A stretch of DNA of 64,000 bases from Aporrectodea caliginosa (Eukaryota; Annelida; Clitellata; Crassiclitellata; Lumbricidae): NCBI GenBank assembly GCA_020284085.1, contig JACEVL010000807.1, positions 490,001 to 554,000 of the forward strand, read 5' to 3'. Numbering within the stretch: position 1 is the stretch's first letter; each line of letters begins with the position of its first letter. The position numbers and the translations under genes are program-made. The notes under the pieces were generated by a model. The model did not search any database. It was given only the letters and a program-made list of their open reading frames with translations, and had not been told where the DNA came from. This document shows, piece by piece, positions 1-15,100 of the stretch.

Positions 1-3000
1 TCTTTTTTCTTATTGTGCTGTTTTCTGCCATGCAAAGTCTGACATGCTGATGGCACTATTACATGCATAACTTAAAGATAAGTCTTCAAGTAATTTTCGT
101 ATTGACCTAAGTGCAGAGGGAACGCGTTAACACACTCAGCTATAAGATATTATAATCATTTAAACCCTGTGAGCATGCATTGGTTAGTAGCCTGGCATAT
201 TCACGCAATTTAGTTGTACATGGTAGTAAATATAGCCTACAACGGCTAACCTGTTTTTTAAATAGCAGATATGTAGGCCTATACAATAATATATATTTGT
301 GCGCGCGTGTGTGTATGGATGGGCGTGTGGGTTCGCCCTGCCAGCATGGGGTCAATCTGGGCATGGGGTGATAGGGTGGATGTTTCCGCCAAGGATATAA
401 ATTTATAAAGGTATAAATTTACCGCAATGCTCTCGGTTGTAAAGAAGTATTTACATAGGCGTAATGATTCATGTGTCAGCATTCTGTCAGGCCATAATTA
501 CATAGGCTACCGGGGTTGTTAAGAAATAGTTGTAGCCTAAGTGCGCCTCTGTATAAGAAACATTACCTATACAAACTTTAACATGAGTCAATCATAATTT
601 TTATCTATTCAGTAAAGTAGACGCCTTTGTCGTTCTGACAAAGAGCAAGGAATAAATCATTTACGGAAATCACGCCCTTTAACGGGACTCTGAATTGTTG
701 TTTACTGGTCCACAAGTGTAGTGGGCTACTAGTGGCCCAATACTGGCAAATAAATTAGAAAATTTGGTCATGAAAGAATGAAATAGCATCATCATTATAT
801 CATATTATGGACTAGTTTTAATGGTTGTTGATCAAAGAAAAGTAAGGCCTCTCAAGTCGGTCAGATGTCATTATTTCGGTGTATAAATGTAGCCATAAAT
901 ATTTGAACCACGTGCTAATGAATCATTGAAGTCAGGCCATTATGGACGTTCGCAAAAATGGGAGGAGTTACCCAAACATGCAGGGGGGTTACGCAATGCG
1001 GCCGTTCGCATTTCGGTTTGGTAGTTATTTCAGATTTAACGGCCTGTGAGTCAACTCCTACCCCCTGCAGACTGTTTATTTATTGCATTGGATCTAAACA
1101 TTGATCTAATGCTAGCAGAGGCACTTCCATGGGTACCATATGAGACCAATATGGGGACTATTATGGGTATCATATGGAAATATGGGTCCTATTATCCTAT
1201 ATAGGCCCCATGTGGGCATACTGGACGTAGTAGTATAAAAAAAGTAACCCACCCTGTAGCACGGTTAGCTCTGCAGAACAGCAGGAGAGCCTAACCTAGT
1301 TCCATGGCGCCATGATGGCGGACGTCCGCGAAGGTAGGGTCCAAAGTAGGTCAATTTTACGGAGCCTTTATGGACAATGCATTATTTATGGTTTGTAGGC
1401 TTAAGAAATAACGACTGCTAGTGAAATTTAACTAGGGCCTATATCTATATCTATATGTTGGTATTATTATAGATGGCCTGCAAATGAAAATTACATTCTT
1501 CTAGTCAAGTTTATGGTCATAGACCATTATAGTATTTATGGAGTAATTTTTGTAGCTATAACTTGAACTTGGATATTTCAGTTAACAGACCACTGCATAG
1601 TTTCCTTTGTAAATCATAAATACTGTAAAGATCTTTATAGGCTATTGAACTGCTATTCAATATTCGTACTGCTATAAACATACAATAGGCCTACTTATGC
1701 ACACTTGATTCTCCGCAAACACAATGGGCCACACCAGCAGAAAGAAAAATTTTGATTTTCAAACTTGTGAAGGAAATTGAAGCAAAATGTAGCTCATCTG
1801 GAAGAAAGGCATTCAGCAATGTGACCATGGAAAGGCAGGACAGAGGGATATTAGTGGAAAATATTCAAAAATGCAGTTGAATCTTGTTGGATATATAAGA
1901 CAAAGACGACATTATTTTTGTAAACTCATTGTACAAACTGTTTAACATCTTAGTCAGCATAGGTGATGCACAAATATTACAAATTATTTTTAACTTCAGG
2001 CAGAATAAAAATTGCAGAGTGATAAGTTGAAAATTTGACACAATGGCAAGCGGTGATAATGTTATAACACTACTATAACAATGAATAACAAAATTGCACA
2101 TATATCAAGAACTGTGATAAGTTGAAAATCTGATACAATGGCAAGCGGTGTTAATATTGCAAAGTTATAACAACGTAAGAACAAAAACATCTTATCTAAA
2201 ACGATGATAAAATAATTAAGGCACGAAAGGTACCAATTTGTAATCTGCACTGTATATTTTTACTAAAAAATCTTCATTTTAAAAGGTGCAAAGCAGCTTA
2301 TAATGCCAAATTGCACCTTAAGTTTATATTTCACAACAAAGTAATGACAAAACATCATGTGAGAGTGATAATCAGTTTGCTGTGCTCAAATGAGAAAGGC
2401 AATGTGACAGGAAAAGCTTTGATGCTTTGCAACTGACATTGCACTGTTTAGCAAGATAAAGTAAGTAAGTAAGTAAGTAAGTATATAAAAGATGCCTTAA
2501 TATAAAAGTTCTTACCCAATCAATTTGACAGTAAAATATGAACACGGTCGAGTCTACAATTTCCACATTGAAAAATGCATACAAATACACCACAACATAC
2601 CTGAGTAAAAATTCTAATTAAAAATAACATAAGAACTGTTAAGAGCTCTTGGACATAACCCAAATAACGAACATCATTACTGTAAATCATGATATAAATG
2701 CAAAAATATAGAAATCTGTAACACTGAATAACTAACTGTTTAGCATTAATGTTGCATAGCAAGCAGAGTAGAAAGTTTAACAGCAAACAACAGCAACAGT
2801 GGTAATAAGAAAATAACTTATCTACAGTTAATCTACGCAGTTCACAGTTCCTGTTCCCACTTATATCCTGTATTGAACATATCGTATCCTGGAAAAGCCT
2901 AGTGTAACATTTAATATTTAAAACAATCTGCCGATCTTCAGGCAGCACAAGTCTTTGGCATTAACTGTGCCAAAACTATGCATGTCCACACACATATATA

Positions 3001-3540
3001 TATATTACAAACATATAAAAGCAGAAGATAAATGCATATTAAACCTGAACTGGAAGAAAACTACAAGCAGTTTATAGTCTTCAGCAAATCCTGTACATAT
3101 AATTTCAATTCTTTTAAATGACAAAGAACGAATAATTAAATGACAAAGAATACACAATCTAATTAAATGCTTAGAAAATAACAATCTTATCAAATGCTTA
3201 GAAAATAACAGCCAACGGGCACTCTGCATGCGACATCACAAAACGCTTAAGCAGTACTGAAAAGCACCATTACTCAAAGGGTATTGGATAGGCTGCTGGG
3301 TGGAACCTGCCCTTAACAAAAAATTGGCCCTGGGACATTGACATTGCTCTTAAAATCCCAAGGTCCTAGTAATGGGGCCAGTGCATCACATGACTGGCAT
3401 TTTGCTTCAAGCTTATGTCGGTACCAAATTATACTGCTTGGTGACACATTGTGCAAACATCTTGCCCAAGGTTTTACATGAAGTCAAACCGCAACTGCAT
3501 GATCCGTGACCGAGCACGCTACTGATAGACCATCGTGTCG
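1..3540. other. AT-rich flank, no supported gene
   Basis: I see no convincing coding exon on either strand here; the open frames are short and unlike any family I know. Small repeats are present: a (AAGT)n run at 2461-2483, a direct repeat of about 45 bp (2018-2065 and 2112-2158, both containing ACAATGGCAAGCGGTG), and a short tandem block at 3115-3212 built on AAATGCTTAGAAAATAACA. The right part could hold the 3' untranslated region of the SAM-domain gene that reads leftward from 4.15 kb, but no polyadenylation site could be assigned. Confidence 0.6.
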
Positions 3541-3569
3541 CACCACTTTAAAAGGTGCTATTCATTCAA

Positions 3570-3885
3570 GTATTTATATAGCACCTCTTCAAGGAAATTA
3601 CTCTAGAGGTGCTCCCCACTCCAGCACGGTCACAAAGAACTGTTTTCAAGCGCTCATAGAATGTGTCAGAGAGTGATCTAGAGAACAGGCACGGCTCAAG
3701 ATGGAGGCCATTCCATACCGCCGGGCCTACCACAGAAAAGCACGGCTTTGCATGATAGAGGTACGAGCAAATGGGACTGAGAGCACCCTTCCACGCTGAG
3801 CATAGAATACGGTCAAGGTAGGCCAGCTGTCCAGGTGGTAAGCCACAATAAAGGGATAGGCAATAGAAAGTTCCCATGTACACAC
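3570..3885 (-). mobile_element. CR1/L2-like LINE 3' fragment
   Basis: Read on the minus strand, this stretch encodes the typical end of a CR1/L2-clade reverse transcriptase ORF, including LPPGQLAYLDRIL and, after an internal deletion, FSVVGPAVWNGL. It then runs into GGTGCTATATAAAT-like tail sequence (plus-strand ATTTATATAGCACCTCTTCA at about 3571-3590). L2/CR1-type LINEs and SINEs that borrow their tails commonly end in a GCGCTATATAAAT motif. The copy is 5'-truncated and internally deleted, so it is not functional. It points toward the last exon of the SAM gene. Confidence 0.7.
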
Positions 3886-4151
3886 ATACATGGTACAAAT
3901 TGCACCGCACCACAGATGAAGAAGAGGCAAGGACGTCATGCTTCCTGTCCTCGTGAACTGATTTTGCAGAAGCTGTGACAAAATATGACAAATTACGACC
4001 ATACATAATTATATCTTTAACTTTCAATGCAAGGAAAAGTCTTAATAATCAGAAGATCCTGTTCAAATCTGACTGAAGGTCACAGTTAGTGGAACATCTT
4101 GTATAGTTGCAGACATCCTGTAGAAATGGACACAGCAAGACAAAAGTCATG

Positions 4152-7100
4152 CTATGCGGCTGCGTTAGAGCCGAAGCTGGCAAGGTCATCGAGAGCTTTC
4201 TTCAGATGCAAGGAGGGACCGAGCTTCATTCGGATTATGTTTCGAAGATGACTTTCTGAGAGCTGAAGAAGGCTCGAACCATCAATGTCCTCCTCACGAA
4301 AGCACTGCAATGCAAACGGCATTTCTGTTAAAACACCTAACAGTTTTAATTGCTACTCAAAAGATACTAGTCAACATCTTTATCCTTTTTCCATCGTAGT
4401 ATTTCAATTTTTAAATTAAAAGTTAAGTCCAATTTAAGCATGAGCAATGAAATTCTAACTTAACAAACATTAAATTTAAATCTATCCAGCAAACATTTTC
4501 AAACTGTCTTGTTGTGATAGTCAAGTATACCCCAGAATCTTCTCTGCCCAGTCGTTCCTCCCTTTGGTCCTCAGCCCGTGGTTACTTGGTTGTCCCGTGG
4601 GTACATACCTCTACGGTCTAGGGGTTTTGCTATTGTGGGCCCTACTAACTGGAACCGGTTGCCTCAGTCCCTCAGGGTCGACCTTTTTTCTATTTCATTT
4701 GACCAGTTCCGCCAGCTCCTGAAAACTTCTCTCTTTACTAGTGAAGACACTGGCCCGGGTCGGGAGCGCCTCTGAACTTGAGTGGCACTATAGAAATACT
4801 CGATTACGATTACGAAGTAACTGTATTGTAATTGTACTGATACATATATACACAGATTGTACCATCATGTATGTATGTATGTACGTATGTATGAGCACTT
4901 GTTATAGACTTATAGCGCCCCTTCAAGATTTCTACTCAGAGCGCTCCCGACTACAGCGCGGACACTGAATCGGAGTTTCACGCCGAAGCGCATGAGCAAT
5001 TGCGAGTGAAGGACTTGCCCAGGGTCCCTACGCGTCATAGTCTAAATGTTTTTACAATTTAAACTGAATACATGGCTAAGAATTTACGACACCATGACTG
5101 CAAAGTTACTTGAATTTGTTTTGTATATCATTTATAAAAGCATTGAGCAAAGAACTTAAAAGTAACTTTGAAAAAACATAAAATGAAACAGAAATCATAT
5201 AAATAGAGATCGTTATCATTTTCAATAGCACTTGCTCGTGTGTTCACGAGTAATTACCCCTGCAACATTTAAAACCCAATGGTTCAGTGATTACATTTCT
5301 AAAGGGTCTGAAGAATCAAACTCCACCGAGTCCGCTTAGGGCAAACAGGGCCACACACCATATGCTGACAGTCAGCGTAGAATTACGTACTGGAGGCAAA
5401 TTTGCTAAAAGCGTAATGCATGCCTTTTGTGGTCATAAACAAAAAATCCTACAGCACACAGCATACATGCTGCCAAAGTTTACCAGCAGTTTCAAAAACG
5501 CTTTGAGCGGCGAAGCGCAACGCAACAGTCTGTTGAACAAGTTGTTTAAATATTTAGCATGTAATAACACGTGCATACACATGCGTCTGTGATAATGCTT
5601 GCATTTGGCTCAGCATGTTCAACGGTTGCAGAATAGAATAAAGTAATATCTGTATTAATACCACTCAACCACATCGTCGTAAAAAAATTCATTTGACTCG
5701 TCTTATACTGTAGTCTTTGTATCCTTATGACAGGACGGTCGCAAAAGGCATATTTACTGTCATAAAAAAATGGATAAGCTGTGTGCAGCGAGGTCACATG
5801 TCACTTATAAAGCTACATTCATACAAGTTTATCTCTGCCTATAGAATCCAACAATTTGGAATTACTAAACTATAGTGCTGGAGACTAATGCACAAGCAGA
5901 CCCGCAAGGGGGCGTTAAGGGTGCTGCAGCACATAGGCGTAGCCACACTGAGGCACGAGGAGGTATATGCCTCCTCTTGCTTTTTTACATACTGAAAATT
6001 CGATTGACTAATGACTCCAATGACCAGGATTTTGCCAATGGTCTCTGAAGGCCTCCTCTGAAGGCCTCCTCTTTAATTTACGTCTTGCTACGTGCCTGCT
6101 GCAGCACCCGGGCCCGCATTTTGAGGGCCCGCATTTTTGGAAGTGAAGAAAGTTTGTTTAATGGGCTTGTTATTCATGGTGGTTGTCAGAGGGGGATCTT
6201 TGGAAGGTATACTCACAGGACTAGCCTTAATGCGGCCCTGTGCACAAGTCATCAACCGATGATGATGCACTAAAATCAGTCTGCCAAGACAGAGAGACTG
6301 CCAGTGTTGGGTAAACTCACACAAGAAATGAGTTAAATCAAAACTCAACTCATGCACCTCAAAATTAGTTTAAACTCAAACTCAACTCATCCTAAGTGAA
6401 ATGAGTTAACTCAAACTCAGTTGTTAAATGAGTTAACTCATCAACTCACTTGTCTCATACCAGGCCAGCACGTTCTAATCGAACGTTGTACAAATACACA
6501 GTTACCAGGAAATGGTATCATCAGTTTATTATTACTAGTATAACTGTTATTATTATTAATGGGATAATGGATAAATCAGGTTATAATTACTGAGTCAAAG
6601 TAAACACCACAGTCCACATGTTTCACATCTCAAACATGACTGGTATTAGCTTTAAGCAGAAGTTTTTAAAAGTTGGTGTGTGACAGCCTGTTCCGATATT
6701 TAAAAAACCGGCTTGTTTCAACATAATATGTGCCGAGTGAGTTGAGTTTGAAATAATTGAGTTATAACTCAAACTCACAGAAAATATGAGTTAACTCAAA
6801 CTCATAACTCACACTCTTTAAGATGAGTTAACTCAAACTCATAAATCACAGCAAGTGAGTTAACTCGTGAGTTTAAACTCATCTGAGTTAACTCATACCC
6901 AACACTGGAGACTGCCTATGGTAGATAAGCAATTTGGGAGTGATAGTCTAGAATGAATTACAAAATCTATGTCACCAACCGAAAGAAGAAGAGTTAGTTT
7001 TAGGTCAGACTGGAGAAAGGCAATCAGACTACTCACATGAATGAAGAATAAGGACTGATTTAAAAACAACTGCTTGACCTTCTTACCGCTGCATATTCAT

Positions 7101-10100
7101 GGCATCCTGGAATCACGGACACAAACCGTACGACCTCATCAACAGTCCAATTCGAAACTTCTGCCAAACGAGAGTACGGAAAAGCACGGAGCATCGGCTG
7201 CGTAGAATAACCGTTGTGTTCTTGTTCCAAAGACGGTTTATCTGTGTTCCATGCTTGTACCTCTTCAGGCAGTTGGCCTGTGTTCCACGGTTGCACGACA
7301 TTCAGCAGTTGTCTGTTTTCCTGAGGAACATTCAGCTGAGCTGATTTTTCCGTTGAAACTGTACGCTTGGCTTCCTCTTCGTTGCTTTCTGTCGGTAGTA
7401 ACTTGCTTGACAGATCAAGAGCATGTTCACTCTTCTCCGTGGTAACAAACTGAACACGTTTGTCTGGAAGGCTGTCATAGGAACTGCCTCTGCCCTCTGA
7501 ATATGAACCTGATCTAACAAATCCTGTGGAACTCAATATCATTCTTGGAAAGAAGTTTCTGCCGTCACTGGATCCAAGCTGACTTTCTGGTGACTTCGGC
7601 TCGGAGGTGTGCACGACGATGCCCTTGGTTACGTGGTTGTATGGTGATGCAACCAGAAATGGGACCTCACCGCCAAACAACCTATGATTCCAAGTTGAAT
7701 GCAGTGCATTAGAAGACTTGAAGTGATCGCTAAAACACAAGAACAGTAACACATATTATAAGATGATACACACACGTGTATTCAACTTCAAAACACTTTC
7801 AAAGTAAATTTTAATCATGTGTCTTTCTTCGTATCATTCACCAGTAGAGGGGAACACTGAAATATAATCCAACTTTATCTTATATCCTATCAGAGGTCTT
7901 GAAGATCAAGTTCAACTGCACATGAATAATGCTTGTATAGTTCAAAAGATATCACTCTGGCAGAAGGAGCACCTAAACAAGATGATTACTGCAACTGAGC
8001 AAGTAAAGCAGTCATTGATGACATGCACACTGTGCTCCATGAGAAGCATAAATAGTTATCATCACATCCAGTCTCTTCATTTACATACTTCCTTCTCCTC
8101 CACATAATTCCAGCAACTCCCAGTTTCCGATCTTTCCAAAAACATGATCGGTAGGCCTAAACACAAGTGTGTCTGTGCATCATTGTTTTGCTAATGTACT
8201 TTCTGTTCTTGATATCATTTAAACCAGCGCTTCCCAAACTTTTCAGCGTCACGGACCGGCAGGAATTAACTTTTCAGTGTCATGGACCGGCAGGAATTTT
8301 CTCACTGCAGGAGGACAGATGCCATATTAACTATTTCTCTTTTTCGTTTTTGATGATCACCTAAATTTGTCAAAATGTATTAAAATTTATTTAAATACAT
8401 GTTTAGCCAATTCTTTTACTCTATTGCCGTTTAAATGCTGGCCTAATGTGTTTTTTTTTATGACTTTTAAAACTTTAATAGCCAAGTCTTGATTACGAGA
8501 CGATTTGACCAGTTTCTTGACTCGCTATGAGGACTGGCAACTGAGGGCTCACGGACCGGTGCCACCTCCACTTTGAGAAGTATTGCTTTAGACCAGGCAG
8601 TGCTTTTGCGAGGGTCTTACGTTACATTAACATTAACTGTCTACATAACTAACAAGTGCAAAAAAGGGATGAGAATTAGTCATCCATAAAACGACAGTTC
8701 ATGTGCGTTTTAACGGACAAGTTTTGTGCAAAGGCCGTTCGATGCATGCATTAGTCATAAAACGGAGATGTCTTAAAATGATTTACACTGCACCAGGAAG
8801 AACAGGATCACAATAGACAGCTGGGTTGGAATGAATTCATTGGACTCTGTTAACTTGCGCAGTCACTCTGCAATCATCTATCTATTCAGTGTGCGCTTTA
8901 TAACGGTCGCCATTTCCCTCCACCCGACTGATGAATGTAGTCTGGGTGACATGACGATATTTCATCTATTTGTGTAGCTTCAAGTCCACAAAGTCATTTA
9001 TAATGAAGCCGACGACTATAAAACCGTATGAAAAGAAGATGGGTTACACCCATCAATAACAACATGTGACGTCCTAAATTATGAATTTCGACGCCTATAA
9101 AAAGAATATAAAAAGATGTGGGTGTCGACGACACGTTAGTAATCTAATATGCCAGTCATTCGGGTATTTGGAGGGGCATATAGGAAGTACATACCCCCTC
9201 GAAAATTGGTAGAGCTGTGAGAGGCACTCAAGACGTGCTACATCAAGCGTTCTGATTCATACAAACATACCGGTATATATACATACCACTACATGATCAT
9301 TGACACGTGCATACGTCTATTACTTGTTCAAAGTGCTTCGCCAAAGCAGTCAATATACGTTTATTCAGTGTTAAAGGTTGTCACAGACACAATGCTTACA
9401 TCTAGTGTTTATCTATTTAGAGTCGACTGTCATAGGATGTTTAATCAATTATTATTGTTTAAATACATTTAGCTTTTAAGTAAGTATGCAACAAAGTGGA
9501 CAACTTAAGTAAAAGTATGCCAAACTTTAATACTTTAGGTAAAGTAAAAGTACTCGTCTCTGATTTGACTTAAGTACAACCATGCACCAGTGTTGTGATG
9601 CATACTTTCAAAATATAGTTTTGAAATAGAAGTATGTAGTGTGCAGAGAGAGTATGATGTTGAGTTGAGTATCAGAGCATATTCCTGGACCATCATCCAT
9701 GCGTAAAATCAAACAAAAAGATGAAAATAATAAAGAGTGAAACGAGGAGAAGCCGAAGCACTGAAATCTGAGGCACACCTGAATGACAGACAACAGGATT
9801 AGAGCCAGATGAGTTCATGGCCATTTGTTGAGAACGGTCTGACAGCAAGGAAGATATCCAGAGAAGAGTTGAACTCCAAATGATGCATAAAGTCAGGACA
9901 ATAAAATACTATGATCTACAGTATCCAATCAAAAGTACCATCAGCAGAGTAAGCAGCTTAAAGAAGCGGAGAGACCTGTCACAGTACAGTTCACATGTGT
10001 TCACCCAATTTGCTCAGTCTGCTTCTTCTCGTTAAATGTCTACCCTAACTCCCTGAGTACACACACTGTCAAACCCAAACCATGTTCTGAATAGCAGTGG

Positions 10101-11666
10101 AACAAAACCATTCAAAATTCTGTGGTCAACCGCGTCAAAAGCACAACTGCCATTGTTGACTAGATTTCAAAGAAACAGACCCACACAGAACAACACTTGA
10201 GGACAATCGGATAACTGTTCTCTTTGTGAAAAAACACTTGGGTAGTTCTACTATGAGGCTGATTGTACAAACACAGAATATGTTATGATAACTTCTAAGG
10301 ATAATCCTGCGATAAGGCCACCTCAGTTCGCCCTAAATCCAGAGCACTAAATGTCTCAATCCTCGGGCAAAAGAAAAGACACCCAACCCTTCGACCTGCC
10401 CTTCTAAATCGCAAAATTCAAGGTTCAACAGAGACTCTGCGGATCAGACAGGCTTTACGTGTGCCAAGGTACGAGAGTCAACCATTCAGCACGATAATGA
10501 AGATACAAATGCAGTAAACCGTAGCAGCCAAATCCTTGTGCACCCATTAAACTGGTCCACTTTATCACACTTGTGCACTCTGTTGAAATGACAAAAATAG
10601 TATGACCCCCTATGGTCTGGATGTCTCTACATGCTGGCGACACCTTGCATCAGTTTTTACATCTACTCATAAAGTCTCGCATTATCACAACAGCAGCAAA
10701 CGTATTATGTCTATCATCATCACGTACTTTCTGAGGTGGCTGTTTTTAACACTTTAACGACGAAGGCGTACTCAAATGGATTGGGAAGCCAATGTAGTTC
10801 GTTGTTAAAAGTTCTGTTAACACTCATCGACCTGCCTCTGGGACGGTTGAAAAAAGTGGACACTAGGTGGTGCCAGCATAATTATGAAGTCATATAAAGA
10901 TTATCCCTCAGGAGTTTGCTACAAACGGTCACTATATAAATTGACAAACCATAGATACCATATCATTCCAGAGTCCTCCATTGTACTATTATATTATATA
11001 CATTATTCAATTCAATTTTTATTGTTCTTAACATAAATACAACATAAAGGATTATTCACAATTCTATCATGACTAAAAGCTTCATCATGTTTAAGTAGTG
11101 AAGGGGATAAATGATCGAAATTAAGATATGATACCCAATTAGTCAGTAGGTGTACATTATATTATTATATATTAAATTGTATCCCTCGTGTCCTATACCG
11201 GACACTGATGCCAATAATTTGAATCGTTGCCAAATTGTACCATTTAATAATAATAGTTCCATCTTAAATCTTAGTTTTATATTTTGAACTCTATCTTTAT
11301 TATTATGTTGAACTCGTTGTAATCAGTTGTGGTGTGTCAGCTGTCTTGAGTGCCAATAAAACGAATATAATAATAATAATGTATAAACAGTATTAAACAC
11401 TGTATTTATTTATATCTGTCCCTCATCAACAGTGAGATACTAAATTACCCCTCAGTAGTTTGCTATAAATGGTTGCTATATAAACTGACAAATACAAAAC
11501 TAATACGACTCTGTTTACGGCATCAATTGTCAAATACGTAAGTGTATACAGGTATAGGCTATCACATAACAAAACCAATTTTTATTTGGACCACCGTGGA
11601 GTAAATACAGTGTACTGGTAGTTATCTTCCCAGCTTAGGTAATTAAAAATATATACACACTGCACT

Positions 11667-11697
<31 letters not shown>

Positions 11698-11708
11698 TAA
11701 AGAAGGAA

Positions 11709-11750
<42 letters not shown>

Positions 11751-12121
11751 TTCCTTCTTTACATGGCTACCAGTATTCATAAATTTGGGTACATGTAGGC
11801 TATTTTCATGAATAAGCAATACCAAACAGCAAAATAATCAGGCCAAGAGGCAAATATTCAAATAGCAGAAAAACAGTTACAAGCCCTTCTTTTGTACGAT
11901 GATGAACAACATCGGTAACTCCGATGCAATGAGGAAGATCACAAATAATTTATGGAGGTCAGCAACGAAGACAGCAATCAGTGTAAAGCGCTATCAGAGT
12001 CCGCTACACACATGCTCGACATGTTTCACACCCCTAGATACATATACAGTACAACGTGTATATATAACTGTATATATATATATATACAGTTATACACACA
12101 CACACATATATATATATATGC

Positions 12122-12178
<57 letters not shown>

Positions 12179-15100
12179 TATATGGGTGTAGTCCAAGAAC
12201 ATATCAGCCATAAATATGATTTGTGTATCATCTATGAGTCCTGTCATCGCAAACAGTCCAACTGTCATCGCACACAGGACTCCGTGGTACAAACAGCCAC
12301 ACTCTGATGATTTTCATACATGCCTTTTCATGCATGGCTTATTTTCCATTTCAACTTTAGGTCCAATTCAGACAGCAAAATATACCAGTAAACAAATAAC
12401 TGAATGCGTGTAACGACGTTTCTCAAATTTTCTGCATGTCCCAACATAAATAAAGAACTTCTGTTTCGGAAAGTCGGTAATTGTTTGACACGTGCAACTG
12501 TGAACACAGTATTTTTCTGTGTGTTTGTCTGGTTACTAGTTAAGACTAGCTAATCACTAGCTAAGACTCACTATTTTGCTGGTAAACTAGATTTCCTTAT
12601 TTCTGTTGAAATAAGGATATCTAGTTAAGCTCAACAGGCTGTGTACATATGTACAGGATGTAAAATCACTGAGTACACAGTACATTGATTTATCAGTGAA
12701 CGTGCCTCTCTTCTTATCCTCAAATCTTCATTGTTTGACATCCTCAAATATTCATTGCAGTTAGACAGCGACAATATATTCACTAAGATCTACACTTTGT
12801 TTATACATAGTCAATAATGCGCCATAATTATGCCTCAATTTATTGCTGATTTATTTTTCAATTTGGATGACAGTCATGGGTACTGTTCAAATCTTTACTT
12901 TTATATGGTAACTGGATTTTGTGTCACATGCTTTAATACCAGGAAGCTACATGGGTATCGATGCCAGGTTAGAAAATGCAGGTGCTGTGAAATCCAAGTA
13001 CTTTCAAAGTACATTTGATAAGTTACAGATGCATGTAACTTTTATAAGGACATGTTTCCAGTAAAACTTATGATACCTGAAGTAAAGATTAAATTCCTTC
13101 CGAACATCTACTGAAAAAAAGGATGATATCTCATATCTGACCTGACCTGCCAATAACACAAGTCCTAGCTAAATGTACAGCAAACTGCTAAACAGCCACT
13201 GATGTAGTGCATAATAAAAAATAACAGAAAACATCTTAATAGGACCTTGAAATACAGTGTGGACTTTTTTTCACAAGCTCCCGGTCTATGTACCTTTCTG
13301 CTTAATGGGATAAATTTGAAAAGTCAATATTTAGCACTACACTGCAGCTCTTGTGTGGTTGCATTTCAATCAGAACTTTTCAAATGTCACGATTAATCAT
13401 TCTTAAAAAAACTGCCTGCATCGTTAGCAAGAAGCAATGGAATTCAACACGCTGTCAGTCTATTTGTCTGCAGTGCTCTTGCACTAAAAAGGTGATGTAT
13501 TGTTTTGATATAAAAAAACTTACATACATAAATGCCTTTAGCTCTTAAAACAACCTTGTGTCATTTCATTTGGTTCAATGTTTGTTTTTTATTAGTATTA
13601 TTGTTTTTTTACCCGACGCACAAGTAATCCCTCAGGAGTCCAAAAATTATGCTAGGAGCTTTTACTGGTATCTGAAAAACAGGCCTCATTCTCCACAATA
13701 CTCAATCAGTTATTATTTATCTATTATTTATTTTTGTAGGCCTATTATTATAGTTTTTATTGCTTATTTTGTCTGTTTATTGTTTAATAATAAAAGCATC
13801 ATCAAAATATACAGATTAGATTAGATGGAATTCAGTTGACCAAAATATGCTCAAAAAAGGCAAAGTGCAACAAATCTAAAACTGTAAAGCAGTTGGAAAA
13901 GGAAGGAGCCATGTTTTGCACATGCATTACAGAGCTGCATACATATCAGAGAAATACTAAATCCTAAAAATCACAGCACTTATGAACCAAGAAGGCAAGA
14001 CCAGGTTAGGTAAGAGTAATGTTAAGTGATTATTTGATCTTTGTTTAATTGCAACTACCCGGTATCTTTTGACAACATCCTCGGGGTTAAATGCAAAACA
14101 ACACTTTCCATAGACATAATCAATGACGTGTAAGGTCCAGTTATGTTTTTAGTAGACAAAAAACATTATGAAAATTCACTAAGTTTCACTTCATTTCTTA
14201 AGTTTCTGTATTTCATTATTTTACTTTATATAATTGCATGAGTGGGATGTGGTATGTACCGTGCCTTTTTACTGGACGGTCGCAGATTCAAATCTACCTC
14301 AAGCCACTGCGTAGCGACCCTGGACAAATTGCTCACCCACAATTGTCTGTGAGAAAGGCAATGGGAAACCACCTCACTCATCCCCAAGTGGCATAAAAGC
14401 CAATGGACCTGCCTTTGGGCAGAAAACTCATCATAATTGCATGAAGGGAGCACCAAACAACTTCATAAACATAAACATCTATCTAAACTTAATAAACTAT
14501 TCAAACTAGAGTGTTTTGCACCTCTGTGTTAACCATACTGAAGCCCACTTCACATTCGCCTATTAAACAAGAAAAACAAAACAAATAAACAACAAAAGCA
14601 AAACACCTATCAATAACACAAACTTCAAAACAACTCAAAACATCCACACACTCGGGATATAAACAGAACACAATAGAAGAATGTCATTAAAAGAAACATA
14701 ACGTATCTTACCTGCTTGGCATATCGTTTGGCTTAAACTTCTTAACAATCTGGAAATCTTCTCCGGACTCCACACCATTGGAGCTGTTCTTTCTGAGTAA
14801 CAGCTTACGAACACGTAAAGGATTGCATTGACTTGTGCTGCCATCTATGCCATCTTTTCCATTTTCATTGAGAGGCCACGAGTTTGACCTGCGCTTCAAC
14901 TGTGGTTGGTCAGATGTCTTGTCCTCTGTTCGGTTTGAAGCAGTGTTCTCTTGTTGCTGAAGTCTCGTTTCCTTTGTTGCGCTGTCATCTACAGTAAATC
15001 AAGGCAATGCAGCAACTAGTCCAATGTTATGACTTTGATACATTATGATGAGGTTATTTTCTATTTAGGATCCAAGTTCAGTTACATCAGAATTTGTCAT

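Noticed and set aside
5287..5592. 101-residue plus-strand open frame as a gene
   Set aside because: No recognisable domain, no splice context, AT-rich intron of another gene; length is within chance expectation.
12584..12627. microRNA precursor
   Set aside because: The stem is only ~19 bp with a 4-base loop and no extended pairing.
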